A stretch of DNA of 64,000 bases from Megalonaias nervosa. Taxonomy: Eukaryota; Mollusca; Bivalvia; Unionida; Unionidae. Below are positions 30,708 through 43,050 of the stretch, in pieces. The number at the start of each line of letters is the position of its first letter. The first letter of the stretch is position 1. The stretch lies in assembly GCA_016617855.1 (NCBI GenBank), contig JAECUM010001850.1:1-64000 (forward strand). Direction: 5' to 3'. Under the pieces are notes generated by a model that saw nothing but the letters and a program-made list of their open reading frames with translations, searched no databases and had not been told where the DNA came from. The translations under genes were made by a program, and so were the position numbers.

Positions 30708-31085
30708 ATCATCATCATCATTATCATCATCATCATCATTATTACTGTTGTTGTCGTTGTTGTCATTGCATATTATGACAAATGTAAACTGTGATAATAA
30801 AGTATTATACAGAACTTTCGTCAAAATATATCTAACAGTTTTCAAAAGTATGCAAGCACCACTACTACTACCACCACTACCACAACCACTACTACTACTG
30901 CTACTACCACTAGTACTACTGATAATATCACTACTACTGCTACTACTACCACTACTTCTGTTGTTACTACCACAACTACTACTGCTACTAACACTACTAC
31001 TACTACTGCTACTATGCTACTACCACTACTACTACTCCTGCTGCTACTGCCACTTCTACTACTACTACTACTATTATTACTACCA
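30708..31085. repeat. ATC and ACT trinucleotide microsatellites
   Basis: A short ATC/ATT run at 30,708-30,765, then about 230 bp of imperfect (ACT)n from 30,850 to 31,080. Long open frames here are a by-product of the triplet repeat. Confidence 0.95.
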
Positions 31086-31383
31086 CTATTTTGCATAGTT
31101 CCCTAACTGTAAAACACATCGGTATACCGCTACTCCTATTATAACAGAGTTATGGTCATGGAGGCCAATAAATTGATTTAATTGTGTTATTATTTCTAAA
31201 TAATTAAATACACTTTAAGCTTGTGGCTCACAAGAACCAATTAATGTGTTGTTGACTTCTTTAATTACGCCATTTTAATAAACCATATTCAAACATGACA
31301 TTGTTGGAACATACCTCATTAGAAGAAGGTTGGTATATAAGGCTGGTACGACTCACATGAACAGCATTATTCAAAGGGACAGC

Positions 31384-31385
<2 letters not shown>

Positions 31386-31421
<36 letters not shown>

Positions 31422-31535
31422 TATAATAATTATAATAATGATAATAATAATAACAATAAGAAGAAGAAGAAGAAAAAGAAGAAGAAGGAGATGAAGAAGA
31501 AGAAACGAAGAAGAAGAAGGAGGTGGAGGAGGAGA
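31386..31535. repeat. (AAT)n followed by (GAA)n-rich microsatellite
   Basis: AAT repeats to about 31,455, then GAAGAA/GAAGGA purine repeats. No gene. Confidence 0.95.
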
Positions 31536-31800
31536 AGTGTGCAGCAAAGCATCATTAGCCCCAAGTTTTCTTCGATTATTACTACTTTTCGTCCTATTGT
31601 TCATACTTACATAGGTTTCCTAATCTCCACAACTTTGTCTGAAGTTCTGAAAACGCTGTGTACATCTACAGACAATCATAAATTTTGAAGTGTCTGTCTT
31701 AAACGGTGCAAGAGATATTGGTGTAACATTATAAAATGAAGCATGTCCGTTCGGTCATTACAACCTAACCCCACCCCCTCTTTGTCTCTAAAAAGCATGC

Positions 31801-31807
31801 TAATAAA

Positions 31808-31852
<45 letters not shown>
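31801..31852. repeat. (AAT)n at the retrotransposon insertion point
   Basis: About 16 AAT units directly abut the outer end of the LTR at 31,853. Confidence 0.93.
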
Positions 31853-32758
31853 TGTTACGAGTCTATGCTCTTACAGTAAGTAACAGAAAAGAGTCAAGAC
31901 AACGAGCTTTGTAAAATGTAACAAATAATTTTTTTCCCTAGAATACCAAGTGAAATACGAGAAAAAAGAACTTACTGTTTTACGAATCAAATCCAAAAAT
32001 AATCCAAGAATTAAAAAAAGAAGTCCTAGTAATAAAAACTTCCTGAATGAATCTGAGTTCAAATCCCGATGAAATCCAAACTGGAAGACGATGACGTCTG
32101 TTGCAGTCTGCAATGTGCTGTTGTGTCAACAGTTCTTGTTGAATCACAGAAAATATTATTCCAGTTTTGAATTCCGTATAAATTTCAATGAATGTCTTAT
32201 CAAAGAATTTTGTAGGAGCACTTATGTATTTCCAGGGAAAAGAATCACTTGAATTCCATAAAATCAAAATTCATCTCAAACTGGTCACAACATAATAACT
32301 TAACATGTCAATTGTTTGGAACCCAGCTAAAAAAAAAAACTCTATCAAAAACAACAGTTATACACTAGTTTAAGACGCAAAACAGATTCCAGGATGAGGG
32401 TAAATCTTCTAGCAAAAGTAGAAGTTTGTAACAATAAACACGTTTTATATCACGTACTCCATGTATGGCCTTGACTTAGCTTAATGATTCTTACTCTGAG
32501 AAAGAATAAAAAAGAAACAAAAAGTTGTTTACCAAAACTGTCACTGACTCTGAAACAAGGTCAGAAACTAGATACAATGTTTCTATTATTAGTTGCTTAT
32601 CAAAGAAATAAAAAAATAATAGTCGGGTCCAACAGAACTGAACTTAATTTCTGCACAATTTCAAATCCAGTAAACAAAGTTACATTACAATAGCATGTAA
32701 TGGAATTAAAACAATTTAAAACTAACAAACAAATAATTACATTGAATATACATAAACA
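31853..32758 (-). repeat. 3' LTR
   Basis: Begins TGTTACGAGTCTATGCTC (plus strand) and ends ...CATAAACA before a pyrimidine tract, giving TG...CA ends. The outer ~40 bp match the remnant 5' LTR at 37,512. Related solo LTRs occur at 41,535, 59,426 and, inverted, near 50,262. Confidence 0.8.
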
Positions 32759-32769
32759 CTTTCCCCCAT
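32759..32769 (-). other. Polypurine tract
   Basis: Minus strand ATGGGGGAAAG immediately inside the 3' LTR, the expected primer for plus-strand synthesis. Confidence 0.6.
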
Positions 32770-32897
32770 AAAAGAAAAAGAAAGATTTATATAATAAAGC
32801 TTTCTTTTTACCATAAGTTAATTATACATGAGGTTTATAAAAAAATATAATAAGAAATCTTATGAATGATACAAAGTATACATGAAATAATATATTT

Positions 32898-34250
32898 CTA
32901 TACACGGGAAAGTGCAACAGCTATTAAATTGTCTTTTCCCTTGGTGTGCCTGATGTCAATATTATATTCCTATAACAAGAAACTTCACCTTAATAATCTC
33001 TGATTTTTGATTTTCATTTTGCCGATGAAAGTAAGGGGGTTGTGATCACTAAACACAATAATCGGTGAAGGAGCTTTATTAATGTAAACATTAAAATGTT
33101 GTAATGCCAATATCAAAGCCAAACATTCCATCTCGATAGTTAAATAATTTCTTTGGTGCTTATTTAATTTCTTAGAAAAAAAGCACACTGGATGATCAAC
33201 ACCTTTTTTGTCTTCTTGAATCAATACTGCTCCAACCCCAACATCACTTGCATCAACAGACAGTTTAAATGATTGACTGAAATTTGGAGCTGTAAAAACT
33301 TATCAAAAGCCTCCTGACATTTTTCAGTCCAATGAAACTTGGTTTTCTTGCTCAATAAATTTGTCAGGGGTTCAGAAATTATGGAAATATTGGAACAGAA
33401 TTTTATGTAGTATCCAGCCATACCTAAAAATCGCATCAGTTGCTTTTTACTGACAGTCACAGGGAATTCAGAGATAGACTTGACCTTAGCAGCTATAGGT
33501 TTAACTTGTCCATGTCCCATGATATGTCCTAGAAATCTTACACAAGCACGGCAAAACTCACTTTTAGATAAATTAAATGTCAAACTTGCATCAGTGAATA
33601 TGTCAAAGAATTTCCGAATTGTTGCCAAATGTTCTTTCCAGGTGTCGTTGTCGATGATGACATCATCGATGTAAGCATCACAATTATCTAGACCGGAGGT
33701 AATCATGTTCATTAAACGTTTAAAAGTACTTGGCGAACCCTTCATCCCAAACGGCATCACTTTATATTCATAAAGTGCATATGGAGTCTCAAATGCCGAA
33801 ATTTCCTTTGTCTTTCCGTTAGTGGAATTTGTCAAAATCCTTTCAGAAAGTCAAATTTGGTGACATACTTTGCATTTCCAATTTTATCAATGCAGTCATC
33901 GATTATGGGTAATGGAAATGAATCTGTTTTAGTCACACTGTTCACTTTTCTATAAACCGTGAACATGCGGAAAGTTTTGTCTGGTTTCGGAACAAGTATA
34001 CATGGTGAACTCCAGTCACTTTTACTGGGCTCTATGAAATCATTTTGCAGCAAATACTGAATTTCCTTTTTCAAATAATCCTGTCTGAGAGGGTTCATCC
34101 TGTATGGATGTTGTTTCACAGGCTTGGAATTTACAATTTCAACGTCGTGGCAACTTTTGTTTGTTCTTGTAGGAACATCTGGAAATAAGTGCTCATATTC
34201 AGATAATAACTGTTTAAATTCATTCCTCTATTTTTGTTGCAAATGTGAAA
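32898..34250 (-). pseudogene. Gypsy reverse transcriptase and RNase H
   Basis: Coding order from about 34,250: FPDVPTRTN, HPYRMNPLRQDYLKKEI, then RT with DWSSPCILVPKPDKTFR, FPLPIIDDCIDKIG and the catalytic AYIDDVII at about 33,665. A frame change lies at about 33,833. Then GYYIKFCSNISIISEPL (RT thumb), and RNase H with HPVCFFSKKLNKHQRNY and FSDHNPLTF at 33,190-33,010. The RNase H end DIRHTKGKDNLIAVALSRV follows after two stops, at positions where relatives have Trp and Gln. Copies the element RNA into DNA. Confidence 0.92.
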
Positions 34251-35726
34251 GTTTCTGGTCCAGATCATTCATAATTTCTGAATTCCGAAGATTTGTTACT
34301 CCAAAATCAACAGACTCCGACTGCATTCCCTCAAAATCCTGAGTGAGTGGGACAGGTACAACTAAATTAATTGCATGATTAACTTGGCTATTTCTCTCAT
34401 AATACTCCTTTAACATGTTTATGTAGCAAAGTTGTTTTTGTTGTCGCCTCCCAGGTGTATTTATGATGTAATTTAAATCATTTACTTTCTTTTCAGCTGT
34501 GTAGGGACCATAATACTTGGCCTGAAAAGGATTTTGTGGTATGAGCATGAGAGCCAGAACTCCATCACCAGGCTGAAAACTCCTTTCCTTTGTATTTTTT
34601 CTGATACCTCAATTTCATTTTTGACTGAGTAGAGTGCAGATGAGTTCTTGCAACCTCACAAGCCTTTGAAAACTTATACTTAAAATTGGAAACATAATCG
34701 AAAAGGTTGATTTCAGTATCTTCATTAGAAAGAAATTTCTCTTTCAACAACTTCAATGGTCCACGCACAGTGTGTCCAAAAACCAGTTCAAAGGGACTGA
34801 ATCCTAAAGAGTCTTGAACTGATTCCCGAACAGCAAACAATAGTAAATGAATGCCTTCATCCCAATCTTTACCCGTATCAAAGCAATATGACCGAATCAT
34901 ATTTTTCAAAGTCTGATGAAATCTTTCTAAAACCCCTTGACTATCAGGCAGAAGACTTGAATTGATGGATGCCTAATTCGTACATAACTTGCTGGAAAAT
35001 TCCAGACATAAAATTTGAACCTTGATCCGATTGGAAAGATTTGGGAAGGCCAAATTGAGTAAGAAACTTTATCAAAGCTTTTACTATTGTTTTAGTTTTA
35101 ATATTCCTCAAAGGAATTGCCTCTGGGAATCTTGTTGACGCACACATTATGGTCAACAAGTATTGGTTGCCTGACTTGGTCTTCGGTAAGGGACTAACAC
35201 AATCTAACATTATTCTGCTAAATGGTTCGTCAAATGCAGGAATAGGTTGCAGATGAGCCTCAGGTATCTTCTGATTGGGTTTTCCTACCATTTGACATGT
35301 ATGACAAGATCTGCAGTATCTACAAACATCACTTTTAATTTTTGGCCAATAGAAATGATTCAAGATCTTGTGATAAGTCTTATTAATCCCTAAATGACCA
35401 GACAAATGAGTTTCACGGGCCAGACTAAAATTTTCCTGTCTGTATGATTGATTTTGGAACTACAATTTAATAGTTCACTGACCATTCGTCACCAGCAGGT
35501 ACCTCGGGAGTCTCCATTTTCTCATAAGAATCCCATTTTTAATGAAATAACAGACAGGTACTTCAATGGCTTCAGTTTCACTAATAGCCCTTTGAAACAA
35601 ACAGGAGATCTCGGGATCTTTTTCCTGTTCGACGACAAGTGATTGTCGTTTGTTACCCTGATTAGAAAAAAGAGAATGAGGAGTTAAAAGAGGATCACTG
35701 TGATCAATACCTTTTGATTGATCCAA
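34228..35726 (-). pseudogene. Gypsy integrase located upstream of RT
   Basis: N-terminal zinc domain HLSGHLGINKTYHKIL with CRYCRSCHTC (H-x3-H and Cys pair) at about 35,400-35,290. The core has first Asp in RIMLDCVSPLP, second in SDQGSNF at about 35,005, and Glu in ESQGALERFHQ after a frameshift near 34,935. The C-terminal region includes VFGHTVRGPLK and, in another frame, the GPY/F-like FQAKYYGPYTAEKKV at about 34,520. Integrates element DNA. Its position before RT is the unusual feature. Confidence 0.9.
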
Positions 35727-35776
35727 ACAAGGAGTGAAAGTGAAGTCATCAAAAGCCTGACCAATACATGTGTCAG

Positions 35777-36133
35777 CTAAAGGAATACTTTCCAGATCAA
35801 CCCATTCTCAATAGCATTCTTTGCCATAGCTCTAGTAACTGCACAAGCTGGGTATAAATCAGGGAATTCTGTTTCAATAGGATCGAGATCTTGATCCAAA
35901 CAAGGCTTGTCAGTTACAAGTGGATTAACCACAACCTTATCTCCAGCTAGGCCATTGCCTAGTAATAAATGAATGCCCCCAACAGGTAAAGAATGCACTA
36001 TTCCGAATGTCACGTGTCCTGAGACTAAGTCTGATGACAAATTTACACAATGGAGAGGAACATTAACAAATCCGCACTCTACTCCCTCAATGAGAACACC
36101 CTCATTAGAAGAAGACTTCTCAGAAAAAGGCAA
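35777..36133 (-). pseudogene. Retroviral-type aspartic protease region
   Basis: Between gag and integrase, 118 codons with GVLIEGVECGFVNVPLHCV and GIHLLLGNGLAGDKV, the latter resembling the C-terminal strand and I-L-G-N of gypsy proteases. The catalytic DSG was not identified in this frame; it would fall in the frame-disrupted stretch 36,140-36,240. Confidence 0.6.
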
Positions 36134-36243
36134 AGCACCTGATAATAAAAGACTGAGAAGCTCATATGTCCCTTAAAATTTTATTAGGAATGGGATTGGC
36201 TGAATCACCCAAGAGTGATATAGAACCCTTCGACATGAATGGT

Positions 36244-37330
36244 TCAAAATTCTCCATAATAAAACCAGACATTTGATCCAGCAAATGTATTGCTTTCAAT
36301 ACATGACCGTGACCTTGACCTCTTTGAAATAAGAGCATTTGGAATAGGTTTGTCTTGATTCTGATGCTTATTTTTCAATTTGTAGCAATCAGAAATAACG
36401 TGTCCTTTCTTCTTGCAATAGGTACACGTAGGAAGAGATAAGGATTTCTGATCAAGCTTATCAGAAGCTTGATTTTTCAAAGTTGTGCCAGATTGAAATT
36501 TAGAAGGATTCGTATTAGGCTGAAATACTTTTTTTTTACCGGTAGACTGCTGAGTGGAAGACTTGCTTACAAAAGAAATTTTATGAGCTAAGGAATACTC
36601 GTCAGCAGCACGAGCAGTATATCCAAGGTTTCGACCTTATGCTCATCAAGATAAGTCTTAATGTCACAATGGACACAGTTCTTGATCTCTTCAAGTAATA
36701 CAAGTTGTTTGAAGCTTTCATAATCTTGATCAACTTTCTTGGCTAAACACCATCTATCAAATAACTGCTCTTTTTGTCTTGCAAATTCGACATGAGTTTG
36801 TTCAGCTGCTTTTTTATAGTTCCTGAATTTTTGCCGATAAGCCTCAGGGACTAACTCATAACCCTTCAAGATATAGTCCTTAACCATAGTCAGCACTCTG
36901 CTGTAGTGACAGTGAAATGTAAATATCACGAGCTTTGCCAGTAAGTACACATTGTAATAAAAGGGTCCAGTACTCTCTTGGCCACTTCAAAGTATCAGCA
37001 ATTTTCTCAAAATGAACAAAATTTTGATCTACTTCATTTTCCAGAAAAGGGGGTACTAACTTGATTTTTCTTAAAACATCAAAAGTATTTGAGTATTTTT
37101 CCTTTGCCAGCCCTAATTCTTTTAACCTAATCTAAATTCCCTTTCTTCCTTTTCTCTTTGCATTTGCATTAGCCTATATTGTTTTTCTTACTCAAATTGC
37201 ATTTGTCTTACTTCCCTGTCTCTTTCCATTTGTATCATTTCTATCTGAACCTGTCGTATCTCTGATTCCTACTTTTCTAGCAGTACTTCCATTTTCAAAA
37301 TTTCCAACAACTCCTGGGTAAAGTTTTAAA
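36244..37330 (-). pseudogene. Gag with SCAN-like capsid segment and CCHC knuckle
   Basis: From about 37,330: a Met/Glu/Arg-rich coiled coil (IEMIQMERDREVRQMQFE), then KIKLVPPFLENEVDQNF, WPREYWTLLLQCVLTGKA, YELVPEAYRQKFRNYKK and FARQKEQLFDRWCLAKKV, forming the capsid region, and a CCHC knuckle CTYCKKKGHVISDC at about 36,420. Packages element RNA. Stops in the coiled coil and frame changes near 36,900 and 36,580 break it. Confidence 0.8.
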
Positions 37331-37487
37331 AAATTTCTACTTTTGATGATATTGCAAAAAAGCCTGTTGATTTCACTAAAGATTTCTAAAATGTGAAATA
37401 ATACTTGGGATTTAAAAATTTCTGAAACTAGAGGAATTTAAATTTCAAAAAACAAGTGTTCTGAAATATTTTAGCCAAAATTCATAT

Positions 37488-37505
37488 ATCCCGGACGAGC
37501 CCCCA
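37488..37505 (-). other. Primer binding site, tRNA-Pro
   Basis: Minus strand TGGGGGCTCGTCCGGGAT starts six bases inside the 5' LTR. It is the complement of the 3' end of tRNA-Pro, the same primer site used by many gammaretroviruses. Confidence 0.9.
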
Positions 37506-37511
37506 ATTTTC

Positions 37512-37556
37512 TGTTACGAGTCTAGGCTCTTTCAATAAGTAGGCAGAACACTTCGA
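37512..37556 (-). repeat. Truncated 5' LTR
   Basis: TGTTACGAGTCTAGGCTC and the next ~25 bp match the outer end of the 3' LTR; beyond about 37,556 the sequence becomes an unrelated LINE fragment. Confidence 0.75.
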
Positions 37557-37559
37557 CAA

Positions 37560-39170
37560 CATATTCAACTACAACCACCTATCAGTGAGGAGGTAATTCA
37601 TAGAATGATCCGAGTAGAAATAAGCAAATAACGTTCTGTTCCTCCAGCACTGAATAAACTGAGACGAAACTCACCTGCTGTCAAATGGTAAAGCACCTGG
37701 AGTCGATGCTGTATTAGCAGAAGTCTACATAGGTTCGTACATGGCACAGAAACTAACTGAACTCTTCCACTCAACATGGACTCAGGGAACTTTATCTCCG
37801 GTGTAAAATGAGGTTTCAATTAGCTACTTGTACAAAAGGAAAGGAAACAGACAATCTTGCGACAAACATCAGGGCATCTCCATGCTGTCGATAGCCAGCA
37901 AACGCCACGCCAGATTTCTGCTGAATCGCCTAGTGCATGACATTTATCGCTGACTCCTGCCTGAGAGTTAGTGTGCTTTAGGAAAGGACGAGGGACAACA
38001 AACATATTGTTTTAAGCTTGTCAACTCCAGCAGAAATGCCCGGAACAGAACTCCAATCTGTGCTCGAAATTCATCAGCGTTACTAAATACTTAAACCCAG
38101 TCAGTAGTGAAGGCCGATGAAAGAACAAATGAAAATTTTATTGCCAATAGTCATTCATCCTGATGGTTAGACAATTCCGTGATTACATGCTCACTCGTGC
38201 TGTGGACGTCTTCGAGTCGAGTCGTACGAACCATTTCCACTCAGCAATGGAGTCAAGCACTGCTGTGAGTTGACCCCTATCCTCTTCAGTATGACAATCT
38301 CTGCAATATTTACTGATGCCTTCGGTGAGTATGACTGTAATTCACATCATATACCGGACTGATTACAAGCTGTTCCATCTATAGACAAAGAAAGAGTTTC
38401 CGGAAGTGACGTTTAATGATATCCTGTTTCTTGACGACTGTTCCCTGAATGTAAAATTTTAGTCTGACATGCAACAGAGTATGGACCACTTTTCTTCTAC
38501 ATGCTACAGTTTCGGTCTCACAATCAGTATCAATAAGGCAGAGGTGATGTAACAACCTTCACCAGGAAAGTACAGCCTTCCATCACTGTAAATGGCCAAA
38601 CCCTCACTGCAGTGTACAAGTTTACCTATCGAGAGAATTGCTAAAGCAAGTATGGTTTTTGGTAGACTATGCGCAAGTGTGTGGGAGTGCATATGAATCA
38701 GTATGAAAACAATATTGAAGGTATACAAATCAACTGTATTACCGACCCTGTTGTATGCATACCAAACCTGGACGGTGCACAGACGCCATGCCAAGAACCT
38801 GAACCATTTTTGCATGGGCTGTTTGCGGAAACAGATAAAGATAAGATTGCAGGACAGGGCCAAGGCACTGAGATTCTTCACACTGGCAGGTATTCCAATT
38901 TTCCACACTCTACTATTAGAATCACAGTTGACATGGAGAAGGCCACGTGACCAGAATGACAGAAGGGTAACTACCAATAAAGATCTTCTACCGAGATCTG
39001 AAGGAGGGAAAGTGATCTCAAGGTGCTCCAAAGAAACGCTTCAAAGATTCATCCGAGTCATCATTGAAACATTTAAATATTGACTGTGGGACTTGGGAAG
39101 ACCTCGCGCAGAATTGCTCCACCTGGTGCAATCTCGTCCATACGGTAGCTACTGATATTTAGAATAGAAG
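37560..39170 (+). pseudogene. Decayed non-LTR reverse transcriptase fragment
   Basis: Plus-strand remnants in several frames, in LINE order: KAPGVDAVLAEVYIGS at about 37,690, YLYKRKGNRQSCD and HQGISMLSIASKRHARFLLN at 37,830-37,930, a region corresponding to the catalytic block near 38,420-38,450, LTISINKAEVM at about 38,520, then KVYKSTVLPTLLYAYQTWTV and HRRHAKNLNHF at about 38,720-38,810. Many stops. It reads opposite to the adjacent LTR element and cuts its 5' LTR. Confidence 0.85.
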
Positions 39171-41023
39171 AATTGCTGGGGGAGTGCAGAAGCGTGATTA
39201 GTGTAAATATTCGCCAATGCAGTATGTCTTCTGTTGATCAAGCAACTCTAAGTGGTATCTCCTGACTAGTATGCCACAGACAGTTCGGAGCACAAACTGA
39301 CCTGGTCAGCCACACATGTACTCGCAGAAAGCAAACAGTTAGTGGTGTAATGGTCATCTTCTGACCCTAAGGACGATCAACCTGAGTAAAGGCTATTGAG
39401 AGTTTGACTCTGAGTAGAGGTTATCGATAAAAAAGCTTGACTCTATCTGAGTAGAGGCTGTTGATAGATCGACTATGAGTAGATGCAGCTGCCTATGGAT
39501 TTGATAGTCAAAAGTCAACATCATTGGACCTAAACTTAAGTTGTTTGAGTTCCACACGATAAGTAAAACTTATTTCATTAGTTTCCTTACATGCAGGTAG
39601 CCCAGATTTACTTGGAATTTCGAAATCAACAGTCCAAATTGCGAGTTTGGTTGCATGTTCATGCGTTTCCTGAAGTCACTTTTCATTACACTTCACTATT
39701 AACTGTGCAAGTGGAGGGGCAGCTTTCTATCCATTTCAATTTTTGAAAGGTCACGGGTCTTTGGAGCTGAAACGGTGATTTTGATTTCAGGATACCCATT
39801 TGTGTTTTCAGCATCAGTCGCTTTTGTTAACACTCACAGCACAAATTGACCTAGATATAGCACCCAATTTACTTTATGGTTAAATGATCAAACGGTTACT
39901 TAACTCTAACAATTACTTTCAATTCCACATAATAAGTCTAGTTGCATGCCCCGTTTCTCCTTAAACTTCTCATGTGGTCAACACTTCGGTAGGTTACTAA
40001 CTCTGAGAAAAGTCCGTGGGATGAAATTCCAGTAGTGTAAGTCATTTGATGTACACCGTCTAGAAGTTAAATGCTGATATTTGGCGAGAATTTTTTAATA
40101 TATGTTTGGTCATTATTTCTTCTAAACTATTATGTAAAGCAAACGAAAATGAAACAAAACAAATTAACAGACCTGTTTCAGACCTGACATCCGTCCGTAC
40201 CGGATAAGACTGACGAGACTTCCTGCAAAATTAACAAATTCCGCAAATTCACAGTCAGTGTTTGATCTGACATAGTCTTTGAATTGATGGGGGCGGAATC
40301 CTTGAAATAATCAGAACAACGATAATCTGACCCAGAATACAAGGTCAGTCAAGGAATTGCTGGTAGGAATGGTTACGCTACAAGCGACTCAGTATATCAC
40401 TGTAATGCCCAGGATAAATGATCGTATCGGAACTCTCTATGGAAAGCGATGAAAATGTTTCCCTTTTAATACAGATATTGAGAATTTATGATTTTCCAAA
40501 TTCAGGAGCGATATTTATGTGGGTAGGTTAAGTGATCTAATTGGAGTGTTTTCATTTTTTAATAACTATCACAAAAGTGCTTGACCATTTTCGTGTGACA
40601 TTTAGATGTTTTTAATGATAGGATGTTTTATTAATTTTATTAATTGCTTTATTCTGTGCAATTCTGAACCATTCTTGTTCACTCTAAGACGGATTTGTAC
40701 TTTCTATCAATATGTGACTAGCTTGTGTCGGAGTTTCTATCTCCGATGGATCATCTTCCCAGGTAATGAGGCCTATTTCAATTATTCTAACCCATGCTGC
40801 ATACAATTTCAGTCAACACTTCCACTCGCAAATATTGGCATAGTATTCAGTTTTCTGACGAAGTTTTAATCTACGTTACTTTTCCGGTACAGATATATTT
40901 GACTTATTTGCAATTCTCCTGCCACAAACACGTTTGGATACAGATTATTAAAATAATTATTTTTGTTACGATTTAAATACTGGGGATACAGTTATAACTT
41001 CTTTCCTTCTTCTTCTAATTTTT
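39171..41023. other. Non-coding stretch
   Basis: Three loose copies of GACTCTGAGTAGAGG at 39,395-39,480. Otherwise AT-rich sequence without recognised genes, RNA genes or element ends. Confidence 0.6.
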
Positions 41024-41272
41024 GGGGCCCCGAATGGCCGAGTGGTCTAAAGCGCTCACCGTTACGGATCACTGCCATCTCACCTCTGCATGGGTTCGAT
41101 TCCCGGGCTCGGCCAATGTGGGTATGTGAGAAAGGTTGCCGGTAGCTTCTCGTGGGTTGGTGGTTCTTTCCGGGTTTTCCCGGGTTCTTCCTCCACCATT
41201 AATACTGGCCGCCATGTATAGCCTATCTTGTGCTGAAAAATGGCGTGAAACCCTATAACAACAACAAAATCT
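41024..41272 (+). repeat. SINE with tRNA-like head, MetaSINE-type body
   Basis: Well-preserved copy of the family seen at 5,109. The head GAATGGCCGAGTGGTCTAAAG and B box GGGTTCGATTCCC give a Leu/Ser-type tRNA-like segment of about 85 bp. The body follows (GGTTCTTTCCGGG, TTCTTCCTCCACCA, TACTGGCCGCCA, GTGCTGAAAAATGGCGTGAA) with a tail of CAACAACAA. The body distinguishes it from a genuine tRNA gene. Confidence 0.88.
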
Positions 41273-41298
41273 TCTAGTTTTTAGGCTCTTGTTCCATT

Positions 41299-41430
41299 TC
41301 TCTTGCTCTGTGTTCAGTCTGTCTTTTTCACTGATTTCCATTTCTCTTGCTCTGTGTTCAGTCTGTCTTTTTCACTGATTTCCATTTCTCTTGCTCTGTG
41401 TTCAGTCTGTCTTTTTCACTGATTTCCTTT
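41299..41430. repeat. 44-bp tandem repeat, three units
   Basis: TTTCTCTTGCTCTGTGTTC then AGTCTGTCTTTTTCACTGAT, nearly identical in three adjacent copies just beyond the SINE tail. Confidence 0.95.
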
Positions 41431-41534
41431 TCCAGATCTTCATCGGCGTTGTTAAATTATGCTTGTGACGTAACACAAGGAAAACTCAACATGGTTGTCT
41501 TCCTCTGCGCCGGCTGTAAGTTGTGTGTGAGTGT

Positions 41535-42200
41535 TGTTACGACTCTATGGTCTTAAAATAAGAAACAGAGAAAGTAAAACCAACAAGTTTAGTAAAATTC
41601 ATGAAAAAAATATTTGTTTAGAATACAAATTGAACCTTAAAATGAACTTACAGTATTGTGAATAAAATCCCAAATAATCCCAAAAGTTCTATCACAAGTC
41701 CAAAATTACAGTTTGCTCCGAATGAATTTCACTATTGAATGCACTGATTGGTACAATAGACTTGAATGACCTGATGTGCCAACAATCTTGATGACTGATA
41801 TTGTCCAGAATGCCCTTGAATCAATTCACAATAATCCCAAAGTAGAGATTTTGTCAAAAATGTCAATGAGCACTTTGTAATTCCAATAAATTAAATTTAA
41901 ATAAATGATTCCTTTCAGTTTATATCTGAACATAACTAACACTAATTCTAGAGACTGAATGGATAATATTGATGACAACAATCTTGTATAAAAACCAACG
42001 ACATAATAAAATGACCAGAATGTGGATAAAAAGTTCGCTACGAGAACTTTCTAAGGTCAAAAGCCATGCCATAATGTTTACAACTATAATCTTAAAGAAC
42101 AACCAACAACCATGAACAAAACTTAGCTATAAATGCATTAGCTTAGAAATGACCATTAGCCTTAACTGCAACTTCCAATCCTGGATGAAAGTTAAGTACC
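41535..42200 (-). repeat. Solo LTR of the gypsy family
   Basis: Starts TGTTACGACTCTATGGTC and shares AAGAAACAGAGAAAGTAAAA, TTTAGAATACAAATTGAA, AATAAAATCCCAAATAATCC and ATCACAAGTCC with the other LTR copies. No internal region is attached. The inner end is blurred. Confidence 0.75.
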
Positions 42201-43050
42201 CACTATAGATATGCATAACAGGGTGAGCGTCCATTATCTGTGCTGAATCCTTGAGTTTGTATAAAAACAATGGGAGCTTGTCCATTATACGCGCAAGAAT
42301 CATCCAAAGTTCATAATATTCCAGTTTGGGAGTAGATTTTCACTCACTGCATGCCCTCCAAATGTGATCTATCATCGGTATGTAATAGTTTGTAGTCCAT
42401 TTTTTCATTCCGCCAAATGATTTTCTTCTAAACAAAATCCACGGTAAACAAACTTCTACTGTCGGAAGAGCAATGTGGAACAACGAAAATATTATCTGTA
42501 CTCCATTTAAAACGTTGTTCTGATTCAAGCGCAAAGCTCAAACGGTCTTAACTGAGCATGTCGAACAATGGAACTACGATTAGGCAGGCATGCACGGACA
42601 GACTAATTAGTGAACCAATTGCAAACTTTGATTCCATGGACATAATCCAAACCCCATCCGTGTACATAGTGGCTGAATGCTATTTCCTGCTTACATAGAT
42701 ACTAGTTCTCTTTGTAATAATAACCTGTTTTGAATGTCTAAATTTGTCTGCTAAAACGGAGATCTCTCATTTCCAAAATGAAAATAGTGTCAACTGTACT
42801 CAACCTTTTTATGTTCTAAATCCTGATTGTGCTTCAGTAAAGACATGCTAGTGTTTTTGTGGGTTTTTTTCTAGTCATTCTCTTATTAAGTATATTTGTG
42901 AATAATTTATCTATGCAACTCAGAACCTCCATAAGTATTAACACCATCTTTTATGCAACGGTATAACCTTCAGGCAAATTTTTTACTTTTCTATAGAAAA
43001 GCATTAAACAAATTACAGAATTATTTAAACGTATATCTCATTAATAATCA
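42200..43050. other. Non-coding AT-rich stretch
   Basis: No gene or repeat recognised. Confidence 0.5.

Larger units (their letters stand above)
31853..37556 (-). mobile_element. Ty3/gypsy LTR retrotransposon, Gmr1-like domain order
   Basis: Reads on the minus strand: truncated 5' LTR, primer site, gag with CCHC, protease, integrase, reverse transcriptase, RNase H, polypurine tract, 3' LTR. Integrase precedes reverse transcriptase, as in copia, although the RT and integrase sequences are gypsy-type; this arrangement is known from Gmr1 elements. Multiple stops and frameshifts show it is inactive, and the 5' LTR is cut after about 45 bp by a LINE fragment. Confidence 0.9.

Noticed and set aside
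30748..31098. Leucine-rich or serine-rich proteins over (ACT)n
   Set aside because: Open frames created by triplet microsatellites.
41024..41110. Functional tRNA-Leu or tRNA-Ser gene
   Set aside because: The tRNA-like head continues into a SINE body and tail shared with 5,109-5,357.
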